64,000 nt of DNA from Luscinia megarhynchos (lineage: Eukaryota > Chordata > Aves > Passeriformes > Turdidae), in contig JAPFBE010000002.1 of the NCBI GenBank assembly GCA_034336665.1, positions 33,397,406 through 33,461,405 on the forward strand, read 5' to 3'. Below are positions 1 to 13,100 of this stretch, piece after piece (the stretch's first letter is position 1; every line of letters starts with the position of its first letter). Below the pieces are notes generated by a model that worked only from the letters and a program-made list of their open reading frames with translations, was not told where the DNA came from and did no database searches. Made by a program: the position numbers and the translations under genes.

Positions 1-3000
1 CAAAATATAAAATAATTCTCACAGGCATTGATGAGGTATATTATTAGGAAAGCATTCAGTAGATCATATATCATCTGGCAAAAAGCCACATCTTTACATT
101 AATCATCTTGGACTAATGTTAAATAAGTAATTATGACTGCTGGGGCTCAGAGGGATGAAATATTATTTTTAATTAATTAATCAACTGAATTAGTATTTGA
201 CATGTCTGTTACCCTCTTTGTCCTCCTTCTGGTGAGCCCTTTGGACAATTGAATTAAGTTTGATATGCATATAACTCACTTCAGTGTACAGATAGAAAAA
301 AACTGCCATATTTCTTCTACTGCTTGGCCATAACCACTACTATATTGTTTTATTTATGACAATTTAATGTAAATTCCTAGGTTTATCCAACACTAAGGAA
401 ATCTTCCTTTAACCTTTCACATTGCTTTCAGTGGTTATATCACCCAATGAGTTTATAACTTTTCTTTTATCACATGTGTCTCTACCTGTTAATCAGCTCT
501 CATATATCCTTCCTGAAGGAGAAAGGATTAACCTTTCAATATAATACAATTCTATCATTTTGTGTCCTTTGGCAGAACAGGAATACAGAGGAAAGCCTAT
601 CTGTGGACATGATTCATCTTCCTCAGATGATGTCAAGAGCTTAGTACCTTATTTTTTAAGGATAGAACTTATGCAAACACAAAGGAATGATAAATAAAAA
701 TCTCTTGCATATGGAAGTCAAGAAAACACTGTTTCACTAAGTCAGACCTGAGTTTCATGTATTCAGCCTTCTGACTGCACAGGAATTCCTCCAGAGATAT
801 TTGTTTGTGCAGCACAACTCAGAGAGACTTGATATAACTAATTCATTCTGAAAACTATTTCTTCCAGTGAGGGAGTAAAGAATAAATCATTATATTGTAA
901 ATCTATTCACTACAACTGCCCAGAAACTTTCCTTCTTATCTTTACAGACAGGTGGGCTCAACTTGGTCTGCAATCCCTTCCTCTGAGAAGCCTACTCCTT
1001 TCTAATGACTAAGCCTTGATTCCAAGCTTAGGCAGCTTAAACAAGTTAATTTAATTCAATTTTGATCTCTTAATTAATGTTTCTGCCCTGGGGTGTGCTT
1101 ACTTTAGATGGGCAGTACTACATTGGAGGACAGTCCCTCTTGATAACAGTGTGGGGCATCCACACCCCTGATTCAAGTGAATCATTTAGGTGAAGAACAC
1201 CTCTATATTTAATGCCACAAAGGGCTGTGAATAAGTTTTTTTTAGGTCACACTTTCCTCACTGACATGCAAATGCAGTCACATTTCTATACAGTGTGCCA
1301 ATGCTTTGGTTTGAAGGTCTGCATCAGATATCTTCATACTATAGAGTAAAGGAGAAATTAAAACTACACATGTTCATTATTGTCTTGATCTCCACCCCTC
1401 TTGCTCTTAATTTTCCTCCTTCAAAATACTTTTTTCCTCCATTTGGTTATAGTTACAGTCTGGCAGGGAGAAATACACTAAGTTTATGCATTGATTCATT
1501 CTCTCATTTAAAAATGTGTTAGTTTTTATACAGATTATTTCTGCAGGTCCTGATTCTCCATGGATTAGTACTAGTACTTTAAAGAGCAGCTCACTTAGTC
1601 AGCTCCTGTTTTAAAAGGGCAAGGACCTCTATTTATTTTGTCTGCTCTTTCTTTACATTTGATGTCTTGACAGGGAACTATGGGAATAGTTTTTATGACT
1701 CTTAGATTGGTGTTGAATCCCTTCTCTTATCCTTATTTTTTTATCTATTGATGGAAAACATTACATTGCAATAAAAGTCTACGGTTGGGACATCTTAATC
1801 CTGTTGCAATTTTCTGGTTATTTTCCTGTAGTTACTTAGCTATTTTAATAACAAGCAGCCCAAACAATCTGAATAGCACAGTGAGAAGTTTTGCTTTGCA
1901 GATGGACATGGTTTACACAGTTCTACCAGCCCTTAGAGATGCTTCTCACCCTGAGACACTGGATAGAATGCAAGTATTGCTTCTCAAGCAGGAAAATAGC
2001 ACATCTCCTTAGTTTGAGAGGTGAAAAATAAAACAACAACAAAAAAAAAAATCTGAAACTGGACCCATGAATTTTCCTTACCAAATCAGAAATGCAACTA
2101 AGTTTGCTTCCTATGCTCCAAAAGTGTTCTGTCAAGAAGTGTCTCATTCTGAAAGAACACAAGAGACACAGGGGCAGTGGTGGGAATGAAGGGGAGGCCG
2201 TTCCCAGACAGGAGCTATTCTACTTTCCCTTACTTCTCCATAAGTCTGTTTTGGACAGACATGCACTCCTGCTTCTCTCCAGTATGAAAACCAAATTATT
2301 TTAATGACATTGATCATAGTATTGAAATGATCCACTTGACTGAGACTTAGCAAAGCCTGCTGAATAACTTTGACAAGGCTTCTCTGGGGAATAGTTTCCC
2401 TGAGCTAGACAGATGCTTTGCCTTGCCTTCTTGACAGGTTTTGCACCGAGTCCCCCAGAGACGAAGGATGCAGTAGGAAGCAAAGGATCTCCCTCAGGAG
2501 CAGAGGACATACTGCAAGTTCAGAAGAAGCTGGGAAGGACTGAGGAGCACTTAGAGCCTGGTGGGTGCCATTTGAATTAGCTCTGTGGTGTGTGTAATTT
2601 ACCGGACATAAATACCAAGAAAGGTGGACAGAGGTTCCATTATGTGGCTGTACATGAAATGTGATTGTTCATGTAACCTTTAGCTCACTTCTGCTGCTTT
2701 AAAGATTTGTGTGTCCAGAAATCCCATTTCCTTGAAATAATTCCTAAAAGAAAGAAAAATGTTTATTTGGGTGATTGGATAAGTAACCAAACAGTGACAT
2801 TTTAATCTAAATAATTTTTTAATGATTCTCTGAAATTAAAAAAGAAAAGTGAAAAGAACCTATTTGCCCTGCTGAACTGTTAAGCATGAAGAAGAGGCCA
2901 GTGCTTTCCAAATGTAAAGGAACACACCATTTTGCAGAAATCAGAATTGTGAGCGAGCCACCACTCTCAGCAACTACTTCAAAGCTTCTGTGGGGAAGCT

Positions 3001-3111
3001 GGAAAGCCTGGAAATGTTTATTTCTTAACACACTTTTTTTATGTCTGAAGATTCCCAAATTGTCACCAGGGTAAGTTGGTGGGGAAAATACCAGGTTCAT
3101 ATCTTGTGCTT
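1..3111. other. unannotated AT-rich unique DNA
   Basis: I see no gene, RNA gene or classifiable repeat here. The open frames are short and of biased composition, as expected by chance in AT-rich DNA. There is a short A-rich run near 2038-2051. A GTAAGT donor-like site at 3071 has no convincing partner acceptor. Confidence 0.6.
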
Positions 3112-3215
3112 TACTGCACTGGAACAGATTTTCCAAAGAAGCTGTGGATACCACACCCCTGGAATGTTCAAGGCCAGAGTGGATGGGACTCTGAGAAACC
3201 TGGGCTAGTGAAAGA
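3112..3215 (+). mobile_element. CR1 LINE 3' fragment
   Basis: This is a truncated piece of the 3' region of a CR1 retrotransposon in sense orientation. The text reads through the typical CR1 block: an 'actggaacagattttcc' segment, then 'aagaagctgtggatacc', then 'caaggccagagtggatggg'. These correspond to the well-known CR1 3' stretch about one equal net of the final 150 bases. The terminal ATTCTATG-type repeats are missing, so both ends are truncated. The antisense open frame across it (2819-3262) is an artefact of the repeat. Confidence 0.8.
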
Positions 3216-4192
3216 TGTAAATAAAAAGCTATGGGAAGATAAAAAAAACCACAACAAATCATATTTACTTATGGATAGCAGGTATTTATACCCTGAAGTC
3301 AACAGAAGAAAGAATTCTCTGAATATGAAAAGTGTCACACCAGAGAAAAAGAGAACTGCCAAGGTCTGTTCACCATTAGTGAATACTAAGTGGGTTTGAG
3401 TGGAGCCAATTCCAATAACTTACTCTTTTAGATTAAAAAATAGAGGTGACCAAACTGTTCCTGTAATTCTAAAATAGAAAAGAGAATACTCCAAGGTATA
3501 CTTTCTTTCTGAGGAATTTAGGTAACTCCGAAAGCAAACTACCTTTATTCTTCTAAATTTTGAGAATAACCCATTTGTGTTAGGCCTTATTTGCAAGGTA
3601 AAGGCTGTGAATGTAGCCTAAAAAAAGTTTTTAAAACTATTTGGAAACCAATTTCAGCACGTTAATAGACTAGTGAGGTAAGTTATGCACAGTCTTGAAA
3701 AACGTTTTTGGCAACACTCATTCTACTGTTTTCAGCTGATAGGCACTTCAGACTCTCTGTGATTCAATTAAATAGAAAACTAGAAGTAAGAGTATTTTGG
3801 CAGGGAAACTAATTTATATCAACTATGTAAATCACTTGTCAGGAATCTAACAGCTGTTTTCCTGAATTCATGGACAGCCAGGGGAAAACTAAAGCTGTGA
3901 GAGTTTACAAGCTGCTCACCAATTCATCCATTCCTTTATACAAGAATAATCTGAAACTCTCCAGCACCCACTGGAATGAAAACTCATCCATGCCAAAAAA
4001 CTTTGCACCGTCAGGCTTCAATAATCTGCCTGCAAGATTGCACTTGAGGCTCCCTAAAGAGGGCACTAGAATGTGATATTAGCAGCGAGCTGTTTTGTCT
4101 CTTCAGATTATTTTCTGCTGCAGACGCACATGGGGAGCAGAGAATAAGATCCTAACTCACCCAGGGGAACAGGCTGTGCCTCCAGTTGAGGA
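3216..4192. other. unannotated unique DNA
   Basis: AT-rich sequence with nothing classifiable. A donor-like GTAAGT at about 3679 follows an acceptor-like CAG by only about 20 bases, too short to support as an exon. Confidence 0.55.
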
Positions 4193-4232
4193 GGGGGTGA
4201 AGGGAGGGAGGGAGAGGAGGGGAGGGAGAAGC
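4193..4232 (+). repeat. G-run purine tract, potential G-quadruplex
   Basis: Four or more runs of three or more G are separated by loops of 1-4 bases (for example GGGGGTGAAGGGAGGGAGGG at 4193-4212), followed by more GGAG-type purines. This fits the usual intramolecular G-quadruplex pattern on the plus strand, and the complement is pyrimidine-rich. It lies about 80-115 bases before the candidate exon at 4309. No function can be assigned from sequence alone. Confidence 0.7.
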
Positions 4233-4308
4233 AAATGATGAGATCCTCTCAAAAGCAGGAAGGAGCTCATAGCTCAGAATTTGTGCCATTCTCCCCACAT
4301 CTCCCCAG

Positions 4309-4356
4309 GATGTCCATGAAACAGCCAGCCTGATCACTGTATCTGCAGAGCACAAG
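4309..4356 (+). other. candidate internal exon A (gene unknown)
   Basis: This is a 48-base segment. It is preceded by a pyrimidine-rich acceptor (ttctccccacatctccccag) and followed by a strong donor (AAG|gtgagt). Only one of three frames is open; it starts and ends in phase 0 and encodes DVHETASLITVSAEHK. I do not recognise the peptide. Splice signals of this quality occur by chance in introns, so this may be a pseudo-exon. Cross-species conservation of frame or RNA-seq junctions would decide. Confidence 0.22.
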
Positions 4357-7300
4357 GTGAGTGTGTACCAGTGCTCCAAGGGAGGACTCCAACAGAGAGC
4401 TCCAACAGTGCTCCAAGAGATGGCTCTGGAGTTTTATTTGCTGGGGCTTACCCTAAATGGTGCTGAGGAACCATTAACTTCCAGCATAGGATAACTTCTC
4501 CATGAAATACAATGAGATGCTTGTACACATCTCTAGGCTTTGGTAACAAGTGACTTACCTTAGTCCCTCAAAGGTCATCTGTGTACCACTCAGGACAATT
4601 ATTCCAGCCACAGAAATAAGATTTCTTTAATCAGTACCAGTAGTTAAACATCAGTGTTTGTAGAGATGGATATAGATATGGTTTTGATTACATTTAATGA
4701 CTGTGCACAACAGATTACTTTCCCCTCTGCATAGAACCTACCATATCTGAGTAGAGTTCATACCTACCAAAAATCTCCAACGCTCTCAGCAGTTTAAAGG
4801 GGTATTTCAGCTGCATAAAATTTAAAAAGTATCTTTGGCATAAATGATTCTCTTAAATTAATATGTGTTTTCTTCCTGCATATGAGTTGGACCAAAAATA
4901 TGCAGAATGCTGGTGGTTGTCAACTGATGCAAATACCATAAAAATTTTCTGTGATATTTTTATATTTTCTAATGTATGCCAAGCAACTGGGTACCACAAA
5001 TATATGACGCACAGAGCAGAAATTTAAAGCCACAGTTGCTTTCCAGACTGTTCTTGCAAGAAATCTGGGGCTTCCAGGGGCCTAATTGCATATTTTAAAT
5101 GAAGCATGCACTTAAATGTCTTGCCAAGTCAAAACCTTTTTCTGTAAACTCTCTTGCCCGCTATTTTTACCCATTTTCTAGCATAATGCAAAATAGAGCT
5201 CCCACTTGAGTGCTCTGATATATAGTGAATAATTAGAGCTGAATGGAAAATAGAAACATTTTTTTCAGGGAAAAAATGTCCTCCTTGTTTTATCTCAAAA
5301 TATTCCAAGAAAAAAGAAGACAGTAATAATGTTAACATTTATAATAAGAGCAAAGTAAAGTAATAGATAGAAGTGTAAAGCAAAAAAGTGTAAATAATAG
5401 TAACAATGCAGAAACTTTGTTTTTATTTGCCTTCACCTTACTAAATTATTGGCTCTGAGAATATTGCTATTAATTTCCACAAGACAATTCATTAGATAAA
5501 GTATATTTACTCAGAGGGAGGAATGATGTCAGAATCCAGCCCCAGTGGGTTGACATTTTAAATCAATTTGCTGACTGCCTGTAGTGGTAACATTGAAAAA
5601 GCAGTTTTAGAGTAAATAAGCCAGCAAAAGAATGCTTTGCAATAACTAAATATTGCTTGCTGAGGCCAACCTTTTTTTTTCCTTTATGATGTGTGGATGC
5701 AGAGAAAGTTTGGGAAAAAAAGAGAATAATCCAGTAGCTGGTATAGAGGCAAATACTTGTTATTTTAGTAAATAATTGAGAATATATTGTGAAGGTATAT
5801 CAATGCCTAGTTTTAGCTCTGAAATGCTATTACCATAAATAAAATATGAAATTTTGTGAAATGCACATAATAAAATTCTGGGTTTTTTTAATCCACTGTT
5901 TTTTCTGGCTTGGTTGAAACCCTCCTAAGTAGCACAGAATTACTGTAAGACCCAATGATTAGGAGGTAATAGGAGAGAGACACTCTTGTAAAGCAATAAT
6001 ATTAAATGCTGATAAACAAGGAAGCATATCTCTCAGGAAGCATAAAATAAACTACTTCTGCTTACCAAAGAGGCTGAGGCTAAAATTGTGATGTTACAAA
6101 CAAATCTTTTTTGTTTTATTTCTCTCCCCCTTCTCCTACTTTTCCTTCTCTCAGTATTTTTTCTTTTTCTTACTGAGCCCCTATCTTTTTTGTCTTTTCT
6201 CCTCCCCTGTTTCTTTCTATGAAAGCTGGTTGTCCATGGAGAGGAATTCATAATGGAAATTTAGCATTCTACAGTACAACTCCAAATTGTACTTTTACAA
6301 GCTGACCTTGGCAGATTTTTCAAAGTAGATGGTGAAACTAGTTCTTAAATTTCTTATTAGAAAAAATAATTCTGCTTCCAGGTGGATGATCTATCATGAT
6401 GGGAAATGAGTACCCTACCATTACAATGAAGAAACTGGGAGAAAAAACAGCACACCAGTTCTTACTTCCATACCATGGGTGCAAGTTAAAATAGAAGTCT
6501 GATAGTGAATATATATTGAAATTATTGAAAATAGCTGTGCTTAGCTGACAGAATCTGAAAGGCAGTTACAGCAAAAAGCTCAAAAGTAAGAAATTTACAG
6601 CAAGCAAAAATATGCAATAAAATAAAGTAGAATTCTGTAGGCAAGAAAAAAGGGATGATGGACAAGAAATTGGTTGAAAAGTGCTGACACCTTATTAGCC
6701 ATGTTGCTATTTTAGAAGACAGAGTTGACACTAAGGAAGGTTGTCAAAGTTTATTTTTTCTTCATTCTTTTATCCTGTTCTTTCATAATGTTCAGGTGCA
6801 AAATGATGTCAATGAAGATATTGAATGATTGGTTCCAAAACATCAGAGGAACTGAACAGAGAGCCCAGATTTTCCCCTTCCATCTTCCCATCCTGCATTT
6901 GAATCAATTTAATGACTTTTCTATTGCATTTGCTTTAGATTGCCATTTCTTTAACTGTATCTCTTATTTACTTCTTTTGTAAGGCATTTTCTACAGCTTT
7001 GTTCTCTCTTCTATTTTCACCTACAATCTGTACATTCTCCTTTCCATACTCTCTAGCACTACACTCAAGAACAGTGAGTACACCATCAATAGGAGTTCCC
7101 AATGCATCCACTGCTCACCTGCACTTGTATTATTTTCTTTAAGTTTCTCCTTTTACAGTACTCACTAAGCAACATAAATAAATGGAATATTTGTGGACTA
7201 TTGGCAGCTTTTAACAAATTCTAGTTGTGTAATTTATTTTGTGACAAAAGTGTTGTTGGTTTCATACTTCTCACAGATGGAAATAGTCGGTATAGAGGAG

Positions 7301-9284
7301 TACATTTTTGTGTGGTTTTATGAGCCCAAAAACCTCCAGACAACATTGCTAATTCATTTAATGTCCTTGAATGATAGATTTAGCACTTAAATCTCTTATT
7401 TAGGTGAAGGCTATATATAATTAGAAGTAAATGGAGAATTTATTGTTACATAAGTTCCTGTGGAAAATCCAACACATTCTTTATGTGAACAAATACAAAG
7501 GGAATAATTTTTTCCCACTGAAATGAGATCTGCAGCTACCATTGTTTTCAGTATTTCCAAGAACCTGGCAGCCCATGTTTCTGCACAAGACCTCCCTTTC
7601 AAACTGCCTTGCCAGCGACTGAGTCTGCCAGACTGGCAGGTTAGTTTGTTGTGCATTTGGAATATCTGCTTTGTGAAAACTTTGAATGTCCTAAATAAGC
7701 CTGGTTTTCTTCTTTTGGGGGGACTACATCCTTCAATATTCTTCATGTTTGTGTCTGTGGGATTTGTCTGAGGACAGGTATCTCAAAGATACAGATAACA
7801 CTGGGGCCAGAACAGAGGCAGAATAACTCAACTAATTGTGTGTGATCACCCAGCCCTTCTATAAACCTCTGCCAAGGTAAAGCCTCCATGCAGCATCATT
7901 AGCAATGATGCCAGCAGGAGGAAACCATCACATAGCCCCATTAGCAGGGCATAAAACCTGTTTACTACTTCTTTTGTGGGGCCAGGCTTATCAAGGCTAA
8001 AAAGATAACAGCAATTGCTGCCTTCAGTAAGTCATGTCAGTAAACACAAGTGACATAATTCTAATTTCCATTCTGCTCTGAATCAGGAATACTGCCACAA
8101 ATATTACATAGAAAAAGCAATGTTGTAGATTTGTGCATCTGACCACCTGAATTTTTGAGGAAAAATGTGCTAGGAGAAAATGTGCCCTTAAAGTGTCAAG
8201 AGGCAAGAATGATGGCCAGCAGTGAGGGGTTAAGAAATAAGTCTAGGAATGCTCCTGTAGTGTAGGAGAGGTTATCTCTGCAGGATTTACATATTTATGG
8301 TTATATTCTTACAACCAGAAAGAATGTCTTGCATCTGACAGACAATATAAAAACAAAAAATTAAAGCCCATCTTGAATATGTCACTTTTATTTTGTAAGT
8401 TTTTTACTACCTTTCTCTCCTCCAATTCTTTCCAAAGGTTTATAGTCCTCAGTACAGAATTTATAAAGTTTCATTGTCCATGTTTCAGAATCATGCTGTG
8501 CTGCCTGACGACCTTGTCTATGTTTCAGAAACTTGTAAAAAAGGATATTTTGCCATAAAGAGCAAAACTTGATTCCTCTGACTGAAAATAATTTGGGGAG
8601 GGGTGAGGGTTATGATCATACTGCAAGGTGAAATTTGTCTGGAGTGAGCTGCACACCACATCTATCAAATCTGCACCAAATTTTCCTTTTTCTGCTCTGC
8701 ATTTGAATGAATCTGCCAGTTGCCCATGGTACCTTAGAAGTATGGATAATAAATTTGGGATATTTCACAATATTTAGCTTCACAGATGTAAAGAACATTT
8801 TAACACATTGATCAGCTTTTTCACACTCTATAGGAAATTTGCTTTAACATTGGCTTCTTTACATGACATCCCTTCTTTATTAATAAAAGGTCATCTTTAT
8901 AAAGTGAGGAACTTAGCCATCTCCAGCTAAGTTCTCATCCTCCAGTTCAAATGACTAACAGCCAAATATAAAGAAGTGTAGACACAGTATACACACACAC
9001 ATATGTGCATCCATGAAAAACATCCATTCTCTACATGTTCAATGCTGAAGAGATCTCAGTAACTTAGATTCCTTCCATATTTAAATCACTTTAAAGGTGT
9101 TCCATGTTCACTAGTCCTTAAGGTTCCCTCAGAGCTATGCACAGGAAAAATCCTTGGCAAAATCCTGGTCCACTCATTAATCTTAGATTTTGACACAAAC
9201 TTTAACATACTTTTCATTTTATCCACAGAGCAAAAAGCATCTACCATTACAAGTGAATAAATAAATGAAATCATTCCAATCAGA
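4357..9284. other. unannotated AT-rich DNA
   Basis: Nothing gene-like is recognised. The stretch includes a pyrimidine-rich tract (listed separately) and a short CA run near 8991-9001. The lysine/arginine-rich minus-strand frame at 6033-6251 is simply the complement of the pyrimidine tract. Confidence 0.55.
6107..6222. repeat. polypyrimidine low-complexity tract
   Basis: About 115 bases on the plus strand are overwhelmingly C and T, with several T runs and CTCCC/TTCTC motifs. The complement is purine-rich and gives an artefactual basic open frame. Low-complexity DNA; long polypurine/polypyrimidine tracts can form triplex structures, but no mirror symmetry is obvious. Confidence 0.6.
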
Positions 9285-9450
9285 GTTTTGAAAAAAAAAA
9301 ACAACAACAAAAAACCAACCGTTTGGTTGGACAACAAAATTCATCAAAATTCCTCCATTTTTTTCCAAAAAAACCCAACCTAAACAACAAAAAAGACCCT
9401 CAAACCACACAAAAGCTAAATAAATTAAACTAAGCTAGCCAAACAAAACC
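9285..9450. repeat. A/C-rich low-complexity tract
   Basis: A run of A is followed by repeated aacaac/aaacaa/ccaaaa elements for about 160 bases, with very little G on the plus strand. It contains a short palindromic core CCAAC..GTTGG at about 9317-9332. This is a simple or decayed A-rich region, not a gene. Confidence 0.6.
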
Positions 9451-9667
9451 TTGTCAGAACACAGCTGAGACAATTTTTGACCCTGAGCAGTAGGACAGGC
9501 AGAATAGAAAGAAAGCATTATAGCATGATGGAAAAACTTCAGGCATCCTTGTCTCATCCTGATCTATCTAACTCTTGTCCCTCTGATCAACATCACATCA
9601 CATCACAAAAAACCTTGAAACTATAGCTCATGATGAGCCATTTTGTGTTTTATCATGGAGTCATATG

Positions 9668-9810
9668 GAACCATAGAATGGTCTGGGTTGGAAGAGGCCT
9701 TAAAGATCATTCAGTTCCAACACCTCCCATGGGCAGGGACACCTTCCACAAGGCCAGGTTCCTTAGAGCCCCATCCAGCCTGGCCTTGAAAACTTTGAGG
9801 GGTGAGGAAT
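9668..9810 (-). mobile_element. CR1 LINE 3' end
   Basis: This is the reverse complement of the canonical CR1 3' terminus. Reading on the plus strand it starts with CCATAGAATGG, then GGGTTGGAAGAGGCCTTAAA, the 'ccatgggcagggacacc' block and 'ccatccagcctggccttga'. That order places the element's 3' end at the low coordinate, so it lies on the minus strand. It is a 5'-truncated copy of about 140 bases, the commonest form of CR1 insertion. The open frame at 9630-9905 is an artefact. Confidence 0.93.
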
Positions 9811-10039
9811 TTAATACATTAAGGTTGCCTCCAGAGGGTTTATCAGATAGAATACCTTACATACCAAAGATAGGTAAGTTACAGAGAGAAAATACAGATA
9901 CATAATTCTCTCTCTTCTCATTTTATGAATTACTGAGCACAGATTTAACTTCAAAATTTGTAAGTAAAAAATTAAAATTTTGCACCTGTCTATACTTTCA
10001 AAGTTATGAATAAGCTTTAAAAACTGCAGTGCTTATTGG
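9811..10039. other. unannotated DNA
   Basis: Short AT-rich spacer. It contains a donor-like 'gtaagtta' at about 9874 with no supporting acceptor. Confidence 0.5.
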
Positions 10040-10110
10040 ACATATTTTACAGGCAAGAAAACTGAAGTTCAATGAACGAATTTGATGTGGTTGAGACCAT
10101 GACACAGATT
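10040..10110 (-). mobile_element. possible MIR-like SINE relic
   Basis: The text 'attttacaggcaagaaaact' followed by 'gaagttcaatgaacg' resembles the reverse complement of the MIR core/tail (the 'attttacagatgaggaaactgagg' pattern). Only a short stretch is similar and the copy is highly diverged, so this is a tentative call for an ancient amniote SINE. Confidence 0.3.
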
Positions 10111-13100
10111 TTGACAAAAATATGACAAAACTCCAAAACATATGCCTTGAACACTAGCAAAAATCAGGAGCTTATAGGAAGCAAGAAAACACCACTCAAA
10201 GCCCTGTGACAAATTTTGCAAACACCAAGATTAAATTGTGAAAGATGTTATTTACCTGTGAAAAATAGGTAATAATTTTAACTAGGATGTTATGACTGAT
10301 CTTTGTTTTAGAATGTACTTACATGTACACTAGTACTTTTATGGTGATACATAATATACATCATATACTACAATATAAGATGACTGCATGTTTGGGCAAC
10401 TTGAAACAGAATTCTCAAATAACAGTAGTTAAGTACTCACTCCATTCTACTGAAAAAGAAAAACTCCTAGAAGTGTTTTTCCATAATTTCTCCTGAGATG
10501 CTTGTCTGTCAAAGTATTAGGGCAGTAAATGGGATATAGCTTTATAGAGGGCTTGGTGGTACCTTTTTTTTCACAGCTTGTTGACTAGGAACATTTAAAA
10601 TGCACTAATCCTGAAGTGATAATGCATCATGTTTGCCTTGCATCGTGTTTTCTTTCAATTCTGAACATTCAATATTTTAAATGCCTCTTCAGGTCCCTTC
10701 TGTATGAAATTAAGAACATGTATGCAGTTTTAAAATAGTCATGCTTTTGTCTTGCTTACACATCACTTTTACAAGAGGGGAAGATAAATGGTATGATGAA
10801 AATGCATTTAAATTAAAAAACCCAAAAACCCCTATACTAAATAAGTCTAGAGAAAGACTTTCAGCTCTATTATAGTAATAAAATTACAGCCTGGGCTAGA
10901 GTTAGCTGCACTCTGACAGTACCTCTCCACACTGTGTCCATCATACTCCCAAGCCACAGTTACATCTTATAAAAGAGGCTCAGTGGAGTAAGCAAAAGTA
11001 CACAGAAGCCTAAATTTATGGCTTTTTTAACAAAGAAATTTATGTTTCATAATTCATTGCTATTTATTGAAGTTCCAGTTCTGCCACTTAAATCAGATTG
11101 AGTAATATACAAACCAGAAAGTTTATCTGTATCTTTCAATGGTGCTGCATATTGTACAAGTTTCAACACATTGTAGGAAGGGTGGCAAAATCAAGGGTAC
11201 ATCATGTCCCAGAGAAGATTTTTTGAATTTCATCTTCTGTGTCTAATCAGTACTCCAACTCAACTGTCAGTAACTTTCTGCCCTGGTAGAGACAGCAGTG
11301 AGCACTCTTCTGGTGCTAAGTGCACATTTACATTGAAATATTTCATATATTGTTCCATATATTGCTCTTGAGAACATAATAACCATATGAGCAATTTATG
11401 GTATACTTTGGCAGAAGAACAGGGATGAATTGAATTTATTTCCACAGGAAATACTTTTGCAATCCCCTGTTCTCACTCAGAAAATAAAAACATATTGCTG
11501 AGCACCTGGGGAAATCACCTAAAATGCACATATATCCTGCAGTCCAGAATCATAGCCACAGTTGCCAAGTAACTACTTTTTTGAAATAGAAGAGATCTGA
11601 TTATGGTCACTCTTCATAGTGGATAACTGGAAAAAAATGGAGGAATGGCTTTCCTAGAGGCTGACTGTAATTACAGCATGTTGAATATTCTTTGAGTTCT
11701 TTTTGTTTGTTTGTTTGCTTGCTCTCCCCAAATCACTGTGGAATATGCTGAGCTGTAGAAACAACTTAAGAGGCATTGCACATATTTCAGCATATTTAGA
11801 TTCAAAATACATTGTTCTTTGGACACCTAACTACAAGATTGCATTTCCTACCTGCTGCCTCCTTGCTCTGAATGAATGATAAATGAGGGAGGTTAGAAGC
11901 AGCCAGAAGAAGGAACTTCCATCCTGTATAATATTGAAATTGTAAGCAATGTTTCAAAAATTGCAAAGAAATAGAATCTTCCATTAAGCTAAAGGGGTTT
12001 TTTCCCATATTGGATTTTTCTACTGCACAAACCAGAAATGTTGACTACAGAAAGATATGTCTTAAAAGGAAAAACTAAATCAGGGGATAATGGGAGAAGT
12101 AATTTTTTTCTTTCTTTACCATGCTGTCTGTCTTACCAACACTCACTGCTGCCTGGTACCCATAAGGAAATATCATTTGGTTTGGGAAGCACTGGTGACA
12201 TAATATGAGAGAAAAGTCAACAGTAGGACACCACATTAGGCCAATAATTTCTTGCATCATGCAAGTTATGATTTTCTTATCTCCCTCATAAGTCATTTTA
12301 GTTGTGCATCCTGTTTTGCTGAACAGTGCTGTAAAGTAATTCCATAAGCAATCACTAATAAGATTACAGCTCTGAAGGGTGTAAAGATAACAAAAGCTTG
12401 GCACAGAAAGTCATCATTTCCTTTATAAAAAGTGTGTAGGGGGTTTAATGTATAAATGTAATAAAATAGTATTTCAAAGGGTGAAGATAAGTCATATCAG
12501 TCAAGAGTAAAAAAAAATACCCAGAACATTTTCTCTTTTATGTTTTTGTTTTTAGGAGATGTAAGAATTGAATGTTAATGTCTTCTTTCCATGAGAAGAA
12601 ATTAATGTTATCTATATGCCCTTTTTCCTTTTTGACAATATGTTACTTCCCTGGAGGTTTACATGGGTTTTTTCATTGTACTGTGGCTGGTAGGCACAGT
12701 ATCTCTCAGAAAATAATGTCAAACTGTTAATTACCATGAGCAGTATTTAAATAAGCTGATCAGATCTGTTATATTTCAGTTCCTTACTTCTGAAATGCCA
12801 GCTGAACACCAGTCTGCTCTCTAAGTGCCATAGGTACCTCCTTAATTATTTCACTGTGTCTGTCATGGTTGTATCAAATGCCTTGTATTCATGCTTTGTT
12901 TGGACAATATGCATGAGAACACAGGTATTTATTTTGCAAATATAGCTGTGTCTTTTAAAAGGACATATAGAACTTTTCTTACCCAGTTTGCTCATGATTC
13001 TGTCTTTGTATCTCAAAATCCAGTGCAATTCCTTTTTTTGTGTGTGTACTGGGATGGACAGGAAGAGAACAGAGAAAGATAAACAGGCGAATAATAAGAG

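Noticed and set aside
2819..3262. 147-codon minus-strand frame
   Set aside because: It runs antisense through a CR1 3' fragment, and its middle section is the usual antisense translation of that repeat.
6033..6251. Arg/Lys-rich minus-strand frame resembling a nuclear localisation region
   Set aside because: Direct consequence of a polypyrimidine tract on the plus strand.
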